Assembly (NCBI RefSeq): GCF_047663525.1
Contig: NC_092590.1
Coordinates: forward strand, 19,404,001 to 19,468,000
DNA from: Anas platyrhynchos
Lineage: Eukaryota; Chordata; Aves; Anseriformes; Anatidae
Length of the DNA: 64,000 bases
Direction: 5' to 3'
The translations under genes and the position numbers were made by a program. The notes under the pieces are model-generated. The model was not told the DNA's origin and made no database searches. It saw only the letters and a list, made by a program, of their open reading frames with translations. Positions 18,926-31,229 of this stretch are shown here, piece after piece (within the stretch, counting starts at the first letter, position 1; every line of letters starts with the position of its first letter).

Positions 18926-21900
18926 ATGGGCTGCTGCTGCCGCCTCCTCCTCGCCCTCCTCCTCCTCCTCCCGGCAGGTGAGAGGCCGGGGACACGCGTG
19001 GGAAGGGCAGGCGGGGGGGGGCACCCCTCTGCCGTGGGTGTGGGGGGGCTCCGTGGGAAATAACACCTCCCCCTCCAAAAAAATAAAATTAAAAAAAAAA
19101 AAAATAAAACCACCACCCGCGGGTCCTCGGGATGGGGGAGATGCGCCCAGCCTGGAGCCACGCGTGTCCGCGGCCGCCAGTGGGGTGGGCAAAGGTGTTT
19201 GGCTGCTCCTGTCACTTGCATGGCACAGGTGCCCTCCTGGGGGGATTTGGGGACAGCCCAAAAGCAGCCGGGTGTGTGTAGGGTGTGCGGTGGGCAAGCC
19301 CCACGCAGGGAGAAAGGCAGCCAGAGGCTGTGCCCCGCTCGGTGGGATCCGGGGGCAATCACCCACTGCACGAGGGGACCCCACTGTGCAAGGTTTTGGG
19401 CACATCGCCCCCGGTTCAGCCTCAGAAGCGTTCAGCCTGCCCGGCTTTTAGTTTATTTTTATGGCTGGAAAGTGAGGGGGGAGGAAACAAGCACGGGAAC
19501 GCTCTCAGCCATTTGTGCACGCCGTGCATCCCCGGCAAAGGGAGACCTGCGAGGGGACCAGAGGGCTCAGAGCACATCAGCTGCTCCTGGGACATCTCCC
19601 CCCAGCCAAGCATCCCTCCCGTGCCCACTGGGAGCTGTTTCTCCCAGTGCCCAGGACAGATCCGGCACCATTCCCACCAGCACCCAGCTCTGCAGCACTG
19701 GCAGGGCCCCCGTGGAAGAACCCAGGAATATTTCCTAGGATTTTGGCCCCGCAGCTTTTGGGATGCTTCCATCAAGGGCTTGGATCTTTTGGGTGTTTTC
19801 TATAATTTTTCTCCACCGGAGCAGCATTTACAAGAAAAAGTCTTTTGGCATCAATGCATGATTTAAATGTGCATTTAAATGATTTAAACGTTCATTTAAA
19901 TGTATGATTTAAATGTTCATTCTTCAGGGCTTCATGACAGAGAGGATGCAGCTTGGCAGGAATAACTCCGTGCTTTTCTTGGCCCTGTAATGAAATAATA
20001 GCATCCCTTGCACAGCGTTTGAGAGGAAGGAGGAAGTTTGTCATACCTCTGACTTCTTGCTCAGGAGGCAAATTAGAGTGCTCGCAGCCTTGCCGGCCCA
20101 GCTGACGCAGAGGGCAAGGTCTGCGAAGGAGGCGAGGCTCAGCACCCAGGTGGTGCCGCCACAGGGACTCACGAGGGGATGGGGACCGTGGAGGGTGGCA
20201 GAGTCAGGATAAGGTGCACCATTCCCTATGCTGCTCTCACTTGTCTCCTGAAGGAGACACGCAGCAAACGCGATGGCTGGGGACCGCTGGGGTTAACCCA
20301 GGGTGAGAGCACTGCTGTATTCCCCACGTAGGTGAGGACTACCTGCTTGCCGTGGCACGGCTGCCACATCCAGCTCTGTTTTCCTGGGCTGGAGCTCCTC
20401 TCTTTTGTGCTGCCTCTCAGCCGGTGTAACAGCCGAACAGCTTGCCACGCTTGCCTCTGGAGTGGCTCTGAGCAATGTGCTGCTAATGAAGCTCCCAGCC
20501 CAGGCCAGGTATGTGTTCCCAAAGCAGGGCATGGAAGTGAGACATCACCTTCATGTGACGTGCAGGAACCAGGACAACAGCATGCCCGCAGGAGAGGGAG
20601 CTGCTCCGTGCACTAGGTGGTATACCCGGGGTTTCCCAGATGACTGGCACTGATGATCTTGAAAGGGAGGATATCTGCACTACAGGGATTTGGATTTTTC
20701 TCTCCTATTTCCATCTTCAACCCATGCAAAGCCCCCACAGGGCTCTAAACTGGGCAGAAAGGATGGCACCAGGCAATGTGCCTCATCCTGGCAGCTCCGC
20801 ATCCAGCCCTGCTCCCAGCCAGGTCCAGCAGGGCAGGATGGCCCTAAGGGAATCAGATGGGCACATTCCTCGGCGCTGAACTATGCTCGGTATCCTTTGA
20901 TAACTGATGTCCTTCAGTTGCTTTGACAACCCTGCCTGCCTCCTAGCTCCTGATGTCATGTGGTCCTGAAGGCAGATTTCTGGTGTTTTTCTATCTTTTG
21001 TTCCAGTGCACTCTTCTGGCTACTGCTCCCAGCCGCAGCCCAGGTGCTGGGAGGACGAGGGACCCACTGCCTCAGCAGTCCTTCACCTTTTCAGATGTGC
21101 TCGTAGAGGACCCGGCTTGCTGCTGACCTCCCAGCCCTGTGGGTACAGGCTGTCCTGAGCAGGATGTGGTGGCACGTGGGGCCCTCAGCCAGGGATGCTA
21201 TGCGGGGTCCCCGCAGGACCCGAGGCTCAGGAGCAGCCTGTATTGCTGGTGGGACCCCTTTTCTAGGCTGGAGGAGAGGACAGCCTGATGTGTTGTGACC
21301 CGAGGTGGCAGTGGCCAGGCTGGAGCTCAGGGTCCCATGGCGATGGTGGTGCAGGGCTGGGACATTTAGGGTGAGGCTTCAAGCAGGCAGCACGGGATCC
21401 CAGGGAGGTTTCGCAGAGGGTCAGCGAGGTCTCGCAGAGGCCTGGCAGCCCTCTGGGGTCCTGCCACACCTGGTGGAGCAGCAAGACGCCCTGCTACAGG
21501 CTGTGATGATGGCCTGTAACCTGCTGGGCCAGTCACACCCGGCTGACGTGCCCCGGGACGTCCGAGGGCAGCCTTACTTCAAAGCCACTGAGGTGCAGGG
21601 CCAAGCCTGACCTCGAGAGCCCCAGGGCTGGAGGACGCGTGGTGCAGGCCGGCAGCACGTCCACCCGGAGCTGCTTCCTGCCCCGGCGTGGCCACCTCTA
21701 CATCCCGGGCCCCCAAAATGCTGGGTGCGAGCTCTGCACTTCCCTTTGCAGAGGTTTAGGTGCCTGCTGGTGTGATTTTGAGTTTGGAGTTAACGCTGCC
21801 TGCACTGGGGGGGCGAGGCCTGGTGGTGGCACAGCTCCCGGTGCCCTCCTGCTGCCTGCCTGGGAGAGGTGCTCAGTGCTCCCCATGGAGGCAGCGGGGG

Positions 21901-24397
21901 GCTGCGGGTGCCCCCTGCCAGGAACCTGTGCCCGCTTCCCGTTAAAGAAGGAAAAGGCCACCCCAAAACACCTCCTTTCCCTCGCCTTTGATCTCCTTCG
22001 TGTTCCTCCCGCCAAGTGAGTCTTGGGAAGACTGCGGGAGTGCTTGAACCTGGTCAAGGGAGGAGAAATGGAGGATAGCAGTGTTCCTGTACCAAAAATA
22101 AAAAAAAAAAGAAAAAAAAGAAAGGCTATAAAGGGAAAATCAACATCAATCCTCAACATGCCTCCAAGTGCTCCCACCTCCCCTTCAGCACTGGGATTTG
22201 GAGCCTGCTCTCCTGGGTGCCACCAGCGAGGGGCTTTGGGGGAAGCGGCTTTCAGGGCAGCAACGAAAATCGGTGTTGTCTTGAGATTGTTTTCCTCCTT
22301 TCTCACATAGCCCCATGACAAGGTGCTCAGGGGGTGTACATAAGAGTGCATGGGAATAGAAATTCCTCCCGACGTCACTTGTTGTTGGCATGCCCTTCCC
22401 GCAGCCTGGCTGTGCCCGGGGAGCTGCTGGGGACCGCCTGGAGCTGAGCTTCTCTCTGGAGAGAGCAGGAGGGAGAAAAAATAGCAGTCACTGGTGGGGA
22501 CAGGGGAAAGAATGACTCATCTTCATGCGAAGAAATGGCGATGAATGAATGCACAAGGAAATGGGGGAGAAGAAAGCTGCCCTGTGTTATCGCTCCCAGC
22601 TGCGTGGTGCCTGCTGGAGGGGCAGCGGGGATGGGGCCGCCAGCCTGGGCTAGGGGGTGCTGAGCCCTGCAGGGGGTGGGTTGGGATGCATGGGATGGGG
22701 AGTCCCAGGGTGCTGGGACCCTCTACCCCATGGCCTAGGAACGAGAGCAGGAAGAAATCCTCCTTTCCCTCCCTGTCTGCTCCTAAAGGGGGATTTCAGC
22801 TGGCTTTGGGTTCCTGGGAGTTGTGACAAGCGCACAAGGTGCCAGCTGCCACAAGGATGTCTCCCTTACTAACCCTCCTTTTTCTCCCTCCCAGGACTTG
22901 GTGATGACCCCACAGCTTCACCCCTTGCCCCCGCCAGCACCCCCCCAGAAGTGGTGGGGACAGCAGCGGGGCCGGGCTCGGGGGGCACAGCTGTCCCTGC
23001 AGCAGCTCCCCACCAGCCTACACCACCGACTGCCACGGGACCCACCAGAGATGAGGTGTCCTCCGGGCCAGCTGAGGTGGATGACCCCAATGGGGGCACT
23101 GTGGCCATGTTGTCCCCTGCTTCCATCCCCACAAGCACTGTCGCTGCAGCGGACAACCCCCCCGTAGCCTTCAGCTCGGTGCCACCGGCCTTGGAGACAG
23201 CCCCAAGTCCTCGGACAGTGCATAATGCCAGCGTGGAGGGAGGGACGACGGATTTGGGGACACCTCCCAGCCCCACGGCCACACCTACACCCTTCTCTTC
23301 CTCCCCACGCAGCAGCACCCCATACTCATCCCCTGGGACGGTGTTGTCCCCACCGACCGTCCCCAGCAGCACCACCCAGTCACCAGTGCCGATGAAGACT
23401 GTCCCTTCCCCAGGGACGATGGCCGTGGCATCAAGCCTGGCCACGGAGCCAACGTCCCCCTCAGTGACTGTGGCCAGCCCCACCGAGGACACAGCCGATG
23501 GCAAAAGCACCCCCTCCACCGGAGTCACCATGGAAGAGGTCCCACGTGCCTTGAGCGCAGGTGAGCATCTCCCCTCCCCGTGCACGTATGCAGGCACACA
23601 CACCACTTTTTTTTTTTTTTCCTGCCCTTGCCATTTATGGCTTCCTTTTCTAGTTGTTTTTTCACCTAGAAGTGACACAAGAGCCTGGTTGTCAACCCTG
23701 AGAGCAAGGCTGAGCTTTCTTGATGTGCTCCCTGGAGGAGCCATCCACCACCTGGCTGCAGTAGCCTCCCACTGTGATTACTTTGTGACCTGTGGGCCCT
23801 GGGGAGAAACCCAGTTGTGTTTTAGCCCGAATCCACCTGCACTGTGTTACGGGAAGGTGGAGATCCCAAAAGTATATGGGTGCCTGGCACTGCTGCATGG
23901 CACAGCCCCTTCAGAAGGGGCTTTGGGAAGCCCAAAGGGGGTGTCTGTGCTGGAGATGGCCGGCAGGGTTGCATCCCAGAGCTGCTGAGGACAATGTGGC
24001 TGAGGGCTGAGCGCTGCTCTCTCTGCTGCTGCCCGCAGGGAGCATCGTGGCCATAACAGTGACGGTCATCGTGCTGGTGGTGCTGGTCTTCGCGGCGGCG
24101 GCGTACCTCAAGATCAGGTAAGGCCAGCAGCCCACAGCGGGGACAAGCGTGAGGGCCATGCCTCGGAGCAAGGCCTCGAGTCCCAGCCTTGTGTATCGTG
24201 CCCCTATTTGGGCTTCAAGGTGCTGGAGGGCAGCCGGTGTGCTTGCTGCTCTGGGGGCCTCCCTGGCTGTGTTCGCCTTCTGCAGGCTGACCCGCTGCGT
24301 GCTTCCCCACAGGCACTCCTCCTACGGCCGGCTGCTGGACGACCACGACTACGGCTCCTGGGGGAACTACAACAACCCCCTCTACGACGACTCCTAG
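18926..24397 (+). CDS. PARM1: Prostate androgen-regulated mucin-like protein 1
   Basis: Single-pass type I mucin-like glycoprotein of the secretory pathway, endosomes and plasma membrane. Coding exons are 18926-18977, 22895-23560, 24039-24117 and 24313-24397. The spliced frame is 293 residues; human is 310. Exon 1 gives a short leucine-rich signal peptide ([18 protein letters not shown]). Exon 2 encodes residues about 18-239, very rich in Ser, Thr, Pro and Ala, the O-glycosylated mucin-like ectodomain. Exon 3 gives the membrane helix at about 242-263, with [10 protein letters not shown]. The tail matches human PARM1 nearly residue for residue from [19 protein letters not shown] to the terminal NNPLYDDS, which makes the identification firm despite the fast-evolving ectodomain. 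The ATG has an ACCATGG Kozak context. Intron 1 (18978-22894) is 3.9 kb and holds no recognised gene; one open frame at 21305-21610 is noted in findings. Confidence 0.95.
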
Positions 24398-24578
24398 CAG
24401 GAGAAGATCCTTATTTATCAGCGCTTCTGCAGCACGGCACCCGCTGCTTCCCCCCCACCGTGTGTGCTGGGCCGTGGCCAGAGCAGGCGCCTGGGCACCG
24501 AGCCGCAGCCACCGTGAGCAGGACCACGGCAGGTCCAGCAGAGGACAGGCGGCCGGAGGGCGGGTGCATGGCACCCAC

Positions 24579-24584
24579 AATAAA
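24579..24584 (+). terminator. PARM1: Poly(A) signal of PARM1 (proximal)
   Basis: AATAAA about 180 bp after the stop codon. A second AATAAA lies at 24709-24714. Either would give a 3' UTR far shorter than the multi-kilobase one known in mammals, so more distal sites remain possible. Confidence 0.5.
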
Positions 24585-25217
24585 CCTGAGCGTTGGCCCT
24601 TTGCGTGGGAAGCTCTCTGATAATACGGGATGGATGCCGCCGCACCTTGGCTTCAGCAGCCGAGTGGGTCCTGGGGGTGGGAGGGGTTGGCAGCTTTGCT
24701 TTTAGCCCAATAAACCCGAATTCCCTGGGGGAGGAGAGGGGGAAGGATGGAGGCTTACACTGCATCGTGGTGCCCTCGGAAGGAACATGGGGGAAGCCAA
24801 GAGGGTCCCACTGCTTTGTGCATCCCTCCCTCCCAAATCACCTCCCTGCATTGCCCCACTGCAAAATCCTCTGCCTTCCCTCACCTGTGGTAGCTTGCCA
24901 TGGGTCACAGGGCATTACAACTGCTCCTTTGCCTGTTTCTTCTTTTTTATTTTTTTCTTTTTTTTTTGTGTGTGTGTTTGTGCACAGAAACTTATTTCCT
25001 TTTTAATCCCACTTTTTAATTTGTATGTTTATATTCCCAAATACCATGTGAGAATGCCCAGGAAAGGTTCCCACCTGCACTTCTGGGATGAGAAGCAACT
25101 CACTGTTGCACCCATAGCTGTCTGCTTCACAACATTACTTTTAATCCTTGAAATACCTCTCCTCTAAAATACACTGAAGCCGCTTTAATCCCCAGTTTAT
25201 GCATATACCTGCTTGGA

Positions 25218-25218
<1 letters not shown>

Positions 25219-25248
<30 letters not shown>
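25219..25248. repeat. A30 homopolymer
   Basis: Thirty consecutive A. No retrocopied gene or short element is recognisable directly upstream, so it is listed only as a simple repeat. Confidence 0.9.
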
Positions 25249-25251
<3 letters not shown>

Positions 25252-28063
25252 TGATTTATGGCTGTTCTCATCTTTACAAGCTGTAATGCAGATGCATGCT
25301 TCTACCAGAGCAGGTGTGCTGGCAAGGTCTTTTGTCACTTTTGCAGGATCAGCACCTTGAAGCTGCCCATTCAGGGGACAGCTATGATGGGCAGGACTGC
25401 ATTTCTGCTCTGGCTCCATGTCAGAGCAAGCCCCACGTGTCCTGAAACCAGGAGCTCCAGCCCTCCTCTAGCCATGATGTGTGAGCATCTGGGTAACACT
25501 GACTGAGCACTGGAGCAGGGGGTTATTTTGGGAATGGGCCAGTCACTGCCCCTACAACAGGGTCCCCCAGCACCTTTGCAGCCCCAAACCAGTGGGCCCA
25601 TGGAGAAAACTATCGTTTTTTGGGAGCTGTCACTGGGTGGCTGAGGTTCACCTCAATGCGGAGATCCCACTGCTGGGCTTGGTGGCACTAAGGCTGAGCT
25701 GTGGGTACCAAGTGGTTGTTTAATCTCTTTTAGTTCAAACCAGGTAGAAACTGTGAATAAAGCAGAGAGTGCTGCTAAAGCACTGCACAGCCCTAGGGTT
25801 TGCCCTTATCTGAAATACCGTGTGCACCTGGGTCTCCTCTGCCCTGTGCTGAAGGGCACTGCAGATTTGGAGCAGGTGTGACAGCAGGCAAGAAAAGCAA
25901 TCAAGGCGCTGGGAATGACCAAGGGGCGAAGAGGAAAATGTGATAATTAAAATCACAACCAGTGCAGGGAGGGCACTCCTCATGTATTGCTTTTTCCAGC
26001 ATTGTTGTGGCTGGTGGGAAATGGGTCCGTGTCAATCCTATGGCTCCTTGGTGGAGCATGCCAGCTCTAGGAGAAACCAGATGAGTTAATGGGAGAAAAA
26101 TGCACTGATAACAGCACCTTCACACCTATCCAGCCGAGGAAAGACAAGCTTTCAGTGTATACAGGGCAAGTTTTATGACAGGGTGTCTCTCGTCTTGTAT
26201 TTCCTTTTATTATTCTTATATATTTACTTATACTGATGACGTTTCAGTGGGCCCCAGGACATCCACTCTTCTGGGCTTATGTTTATGGGCTTAAATACAT
26301 CCTAGCAGGCATACCCCAGGAGGGAGCACTCCTTTCCCATACCGAGTGATAGGGGGCAGAACCTGAGGCCACCTGTGGAAAACCAAAATACCTCCTGGGA
26401 TGCTGAAGCTCCCCAGTATTTAATACGAGGGTCCCCTTCTTTTTCCCCAGCAGCCCTGAGAATGAGGGGACGCTTGCAAAGCAGCCAGTGTGAGATAAAA
26501 CCTGCTCACGTCGTGTCAGGATGTGAAAAACCAAGGCGCGGATGAAAACAGATGTCTCGAGGGAGCTTTCTCAGCCACCGAGTTATCGTTTCCTGCAGAG
26601 ACATTGTGGAACAGAAGTTTTATGGTTTTTCGTGACCGAAAGCATGAGGGCAGCCTGCGGCATCCCCAATCCGCCCTGGCGAGCTGCTTGGGGAGGCTGG
26701 GGAAGGGAGGGGAGAGGGCACCAAGGACATTTCCTTGTGTCCAGTTGTCACCTGAGAAAACACTTGTCGAAACCACCTTGCAGTAATAATAACAGCAGCA
26801 TCGATAGAAACCCAAGCCAGAAGCACGTGCAGCAAACTGGAACAGTGCTGCTGGTGAAACCCTTGGGTGACGTGGGTCTGGAGCCCCACCTGCGCTGCAG
26901 GACCGCAGTGTGGTGATGGTGGCCACCTCCTGAAGGGCAGGTGTTCCAGCTCAACCTCAGCCCGCTATACCCGCCAGAAAGCAGGCGGAGGGATGGTGCA
27001 AGCAGTGGGCTACCAGCAAGCTGTGCCATCCAGTGGGTCCCCTTATCAGAGGAGGATGTGGTGATGATGGTGGAGTGCCCCCAGCTCTGGGATGAAGGCT
27101 TTTGGGGTCCCTGTTCTGTCCACCCTTTGGAAAAGCAAGGGCTGCATGAGGCAGCTTGAACAGCCCGTGCAAGGATGTCAAATTCACCTCTTTTCAAAGA
27201 AAAGGTAGCTGCAAGTTATCGCATCTGTCCATAGGTAAAGCCCAGAGCTCTCCCAGAGCTTCCACCGGGCACGCCAATGACTCCCATTAACTCAGATGTC
27301 CATATATATTTTACACACAGTTATAAAGACCTTATAAAAGAAATGACTCAACAGCGACCGCGCTGATTCGATTTGGCGATGATGTACAGGGCAGGTAATT
27401 ACCGTCTTCGCGTTATTTCATTTCCTCTGGCCTCGCCAGAGCAGCTCTGCACGGCCAAACCCTGCGAGGTTCCCTGGAGGAGGCAGCCGGGGCTGTGACC
27501 TGCCACGTCCAGGGGGCTGTACACCCACGGGGCCCGGGCTGAAACAGCAGAAGCACTCGATGATGGGAGAGCATCACAGGGAACAGCCTCTGCAAGGGGC
27601 TGCTGTAGAGGCCGGGGCCTCTGCCGTGCTGCCCCATTCCCCTCCCCATCCTTGCAGCTTTCCCAAGGATCTCCCTCCTCCCACAGCACGATGGCAATGC
27701 AAAGGGGGAAAAAGACGAAACTAAACATAAAAGCATGTTAACAAGCCTCCCCCTCGCCCCCCCCGCCCCCAAATAAATAAATGAAGCAGGATATCTATGC
27801 CACAAGCTTGCTTTATTTACAGAAAAGAGCGGTAGCCTCCTGCTTGTTCCGAAAGCTCCCCCCCTCCCCCTTTTTGGCCAGATTCCCCCATCTCTGGGAT
27901 ACTTTATTTATTAGAAAACATAGCTCGCATAGCTGCGCCCAGCACAGCACGTTCCCCGGGCTGGTGGCACAGCGTGGCTGCAGCACCGCCGAGGCCACGG
28001 TCCTGCTCCAGGTCTCCTGCCTCACCTTCCCTGGGGAGAAGGGCTCGACTTTGCCACGTGTAG

Positions 28064-28130
28064 AAGCACAGAATCACCTGGGTTGGAAAAGACCATCAAG
28101 ACCATCAAGTTCAGCCATCAAAATGATCTC
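28064..28130 (-). mobile_element. CR1 LINE 3' end fragment
   Basis: The plus strand shows CAGAATCACCTGGGTTGGAA then AAGACCATCAAG and TTCAGCCATCAA. This is the reverse complement of the avian CR1 3' UTR end. Similarity fades after about 65 bp, so only the terminal piece remains. Confidence 0.75.
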
Positions 28131-31100
28131 TACAACTCATAGCTAAATGATCTACAGCTCCAGCATCTGTTACTTTAACCCCTCTCCAAAAAAAAACAAA
28201 CACAAAAACCTAGAAAATTCACAACACAAGGACCATGCCTCACCAACTTTTTCCCACAGCCCGTCTAGCACGTGCCAGCGGAGTGCTGTCATCCGCAGCT
28301 GCCACTCATTTTTAAAGGTCATTTCTCAAGCCGTCCCCACGTGAGCGCGGCCACTGGCAGCACGCTGGTGCTGACACGCAAGAGGAAGCCCAGGGAAGCC
28401 CTCTCCGTCAGCTCTCACCGCTCACAAGCACCTCCAACCAAAACCCTCGGCCTCCAGCCCAACCAACTTGCGCTCCTGGATGTCAGAGAAGTATTTGTGC
28501 GTTGTTATTTTTAGCTTTTTTTTTTTTTTTTTTTTTTCATTTTTCACCATCGGGGGAGGGTGCAGAGGTCCTGCGCCAGCCCTGCTGCAAGCTGGACGGG
28601 CAGAGGCTCTGCTAGGGCTCGGCTATAAATAGAGCCCAGCCGAGGCAGGCACCAGGAGCACTGCGCTAATTGTGCTCGTTCCAGCTGGGGAGGAAGGCAG
28701 AGGGCTTCGTGCAGGCAGGGCAGCGCCGCTGCCAGCAGCCAGCTCCAGGAGAAGCCCACAGCCCCATGCTCCTCTACTTGTGGGCCATCTCCCCCCTCCT
28801 GGGTTTTGCATTCCTCAGCAAGCCTTGGCTTTATTAATAGCTCCTCTGACCTTGTTTGCATCCACAGCCTGCTGGAATGCGGAGATTTTCCCACCAGGCA
28901 GCAACGAGCCCATCCGCTCCTCATCTTGCTGTGCACCAGAGAGGGGACTTGGGCTTGGGTGGTGGGCAGCAGGTTTGGGCATTGCTGCTGAGGCTGCTTC
29001 AATGCAAAGCCCTTGCCCACTTCCCTGCCCCTGCTTTCCTCAGTTTCCCCAGGAGGAAGGGACGAACCCAGGGCTGTGGGAACAAAGCAGGCTTTGCACC
29101 ACCACGTGTGCACAGGGCCTCCGCTCTCCTTGCCCCCCAAAAAGGGCAGCATCCAGCACCTCCACGGGCGAGGGCAGCTCTCTCTGCAGCACCTGCTGGC
29201 CCAGACGCGCTCCTTGCCCATCTTTATCTGCCGCATTTATCTTCATCTCCCAGCCATTCATTTTCTGCTGCGCCGTGCGCTTCGTGGCCCTGCGGGAGGC
29301 AGCGAGGGCTCCGTGCCAAGCTCGATGCACACCGCGGGAGCCCAGCTCCTGTTATCGGGTTTCCCAGCTGCTGCCCCTCGCTCTGGCCAGCTCCGGTGGG
29401 GGATTTAGCCTGCCCCCTCCATCCAGCAGCAGCCGTGTGAGATGGGCTTTCCCCCAGCTTTCAGCTTTCCACCTCACCTCCTCCACCTTGGCGCTGAGCT
29501 GCTGCAGGTGCGTTGCCTGCTGGAAAAAGCAGTGCCAATGCAACACATTTATGGCTCAGCCTGACTTAAAAAAAGAGAGAAACCCCTCGCTAGAGGAGCA
29601 GCAAATACCAAGAGCAAGAGAGGAAAAGGTCAAAGTCGGCCGGAGCCCACCCCCTGTATCATTTTCGTTCTAAGCCTCATGCAAAAGTACAGCTGGGGAG
29701 GGAGCTGCTCCTCCAAAGCTCAGCTGAACTAAGGGTTTTCTTTCAGCCCAGTCTTGTGACTGAAACCCGAACAGGAATATTTCCAGCTGCGACAAAATTA
29801 GCGTAGAATTTAGCATAAAATCTGCCTGCTTGTGGACTTGACCAGCATGGTTTTAGATTTAGCAACACAGTCGAAGGCTACGCAGCGACCGAGCTTCCTG
29901 ATGCTCGCCTCGCAGCCGCGCTGTGATATGCTGACAGCTCATCTACCTCCTAATTTTTGCAGGGGAAAAAAAAAGAGACAAACAGGAAACAATTTGCTGG
30001 TAATGAGCACAGCGCTATGGAAATGATGGCTGGAAGACGCACAGAAATTCAGCCTTGACCTTTGCAAGCCACAAGCCCGCGTTTCCCCCGCGCGGCGCTC
30101 GCCGGTAGCGGTGCCCGCGGTGCCGCCTTCGGTGCCCCCGTTCCTCTGCACCTCCTTCAGCCAGCAGCAGCCCTGGCACGCTGCAGCTCTTTAAATACAC
30201 ATTTCGCTGACTGAGTGAAGAAGCTGCTGCATCTGTTTCTTCCTGGCAGGTGCTTGCAGGGTTAATTCTTTCTGTTCTTTGGTGGTGTTGATTTTTTATG
30301 GGTTAAGGCTGGCTTGGTGCTTCCAGCCATCTCCAGCAGCTGTAGGGTGGAAGCATCCTTGTCCCCATTCTCACAGGCACATGGGTGGAGGCAGCAGCCT
30401 CCGGTTTGCTTGGGTAAGCCCAGCCCTCGTGGTCTCCTTTCCCCACCCACCCACCAGCACAAACCCTTCAAGGCTTTACGGGACAAGTTGCTGTGGCAGC
30501 CTGCCTTGGTGCTGGAGCCCACAAGGGCTGCACGTAGCTCCCCAGTGAAATATCCCTTCGCTCCAGTCACTGGGTTTTGACCAGCATGAGAAATTCATTC
30601 TTTATTCCGTTTCCAGCTATTCTGCCTGCCCTGAGCACACAAGCACTTCTCCACGGTCTCTCTCCTGTTCCCCTTGCCACCCAAATCCCACCCCGTGGAT
30701 TACCCGCGTTGTCCAACAGAGTCACTCGCACCCTAGCTTGGGCAGGGGAGGGGACGGCCAGGATTGGGGCAGGAGAGCAAGGACACCAGGCTCAGCCCCG
30801 CACAAACCTGTCTGCAGCTGGCCAGATGACACGAGCTGCTCTCGTTTCCATTTTAATCAGATCTCCCCCGAGCAGGGCACAGTTAATTTGCTGCTCGCCT
30901 GGCAGCAGCTGCTGCTTGTTTTGATGGAGTCACCATGACTCAGGAGGTGACGCTCGCTCCCTCCACATCTGCTCGCCGCGGCCTCCCGCGATGCTGCTGG
31001 GTGATTTCACTTCGTTTTCCCCTGGCAGGCTGCAGGCAGCGCCACTCCGGAGATGTGAAACGCCTGCTGTCTGCGAACACCCGCCTGCAAGAGCAGGGCA

Positions 31101-31229
31101 GCTTTCCCCTGTGAAAAACTTCATCGATGCAGAAGTGCCCCTGCCAAACTGCCCCACCACCCTCCGGTGAAGGGTGCTGGATCTTGGTTTACCCAGCAAT
31201 TTCTAGAAAGCACGCACGTAAAAGACCAC

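Larger units (their letters stand above)
24715..31229. other. Intergenic region PARM1-RCHY1, no recognised gene
   Basis: About 6.5 kb between the PARM1 poly(A) signals and the RCHY1 3' region. It holds an A30 tract, a CR1 3' end fragment near 28064, a T22 tract at 28516-28537 and a good TATAAATA at 28624-28631. One stop-free stretch at 28672-29673 lacks a conserved-looking protein. Part of it may be distal PARM1 3' UTR. Confidence 0.5.

Noticed and set aside
17917-19371. 484-codon open frame on the minus strand across the PARM1 promoter
   Set aside because: GC-rich, stop-poor sequence antisense to the PARM1 5' region. Its translation is low-complexity Gly/Arg/Pro/Ala with no domain.
25219-25248. 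Processed pseudogene ending in the A30 tract
   Set aside because: No coding similarity or target-site duplication is visible upstream, so it is treated as a simple repeat.
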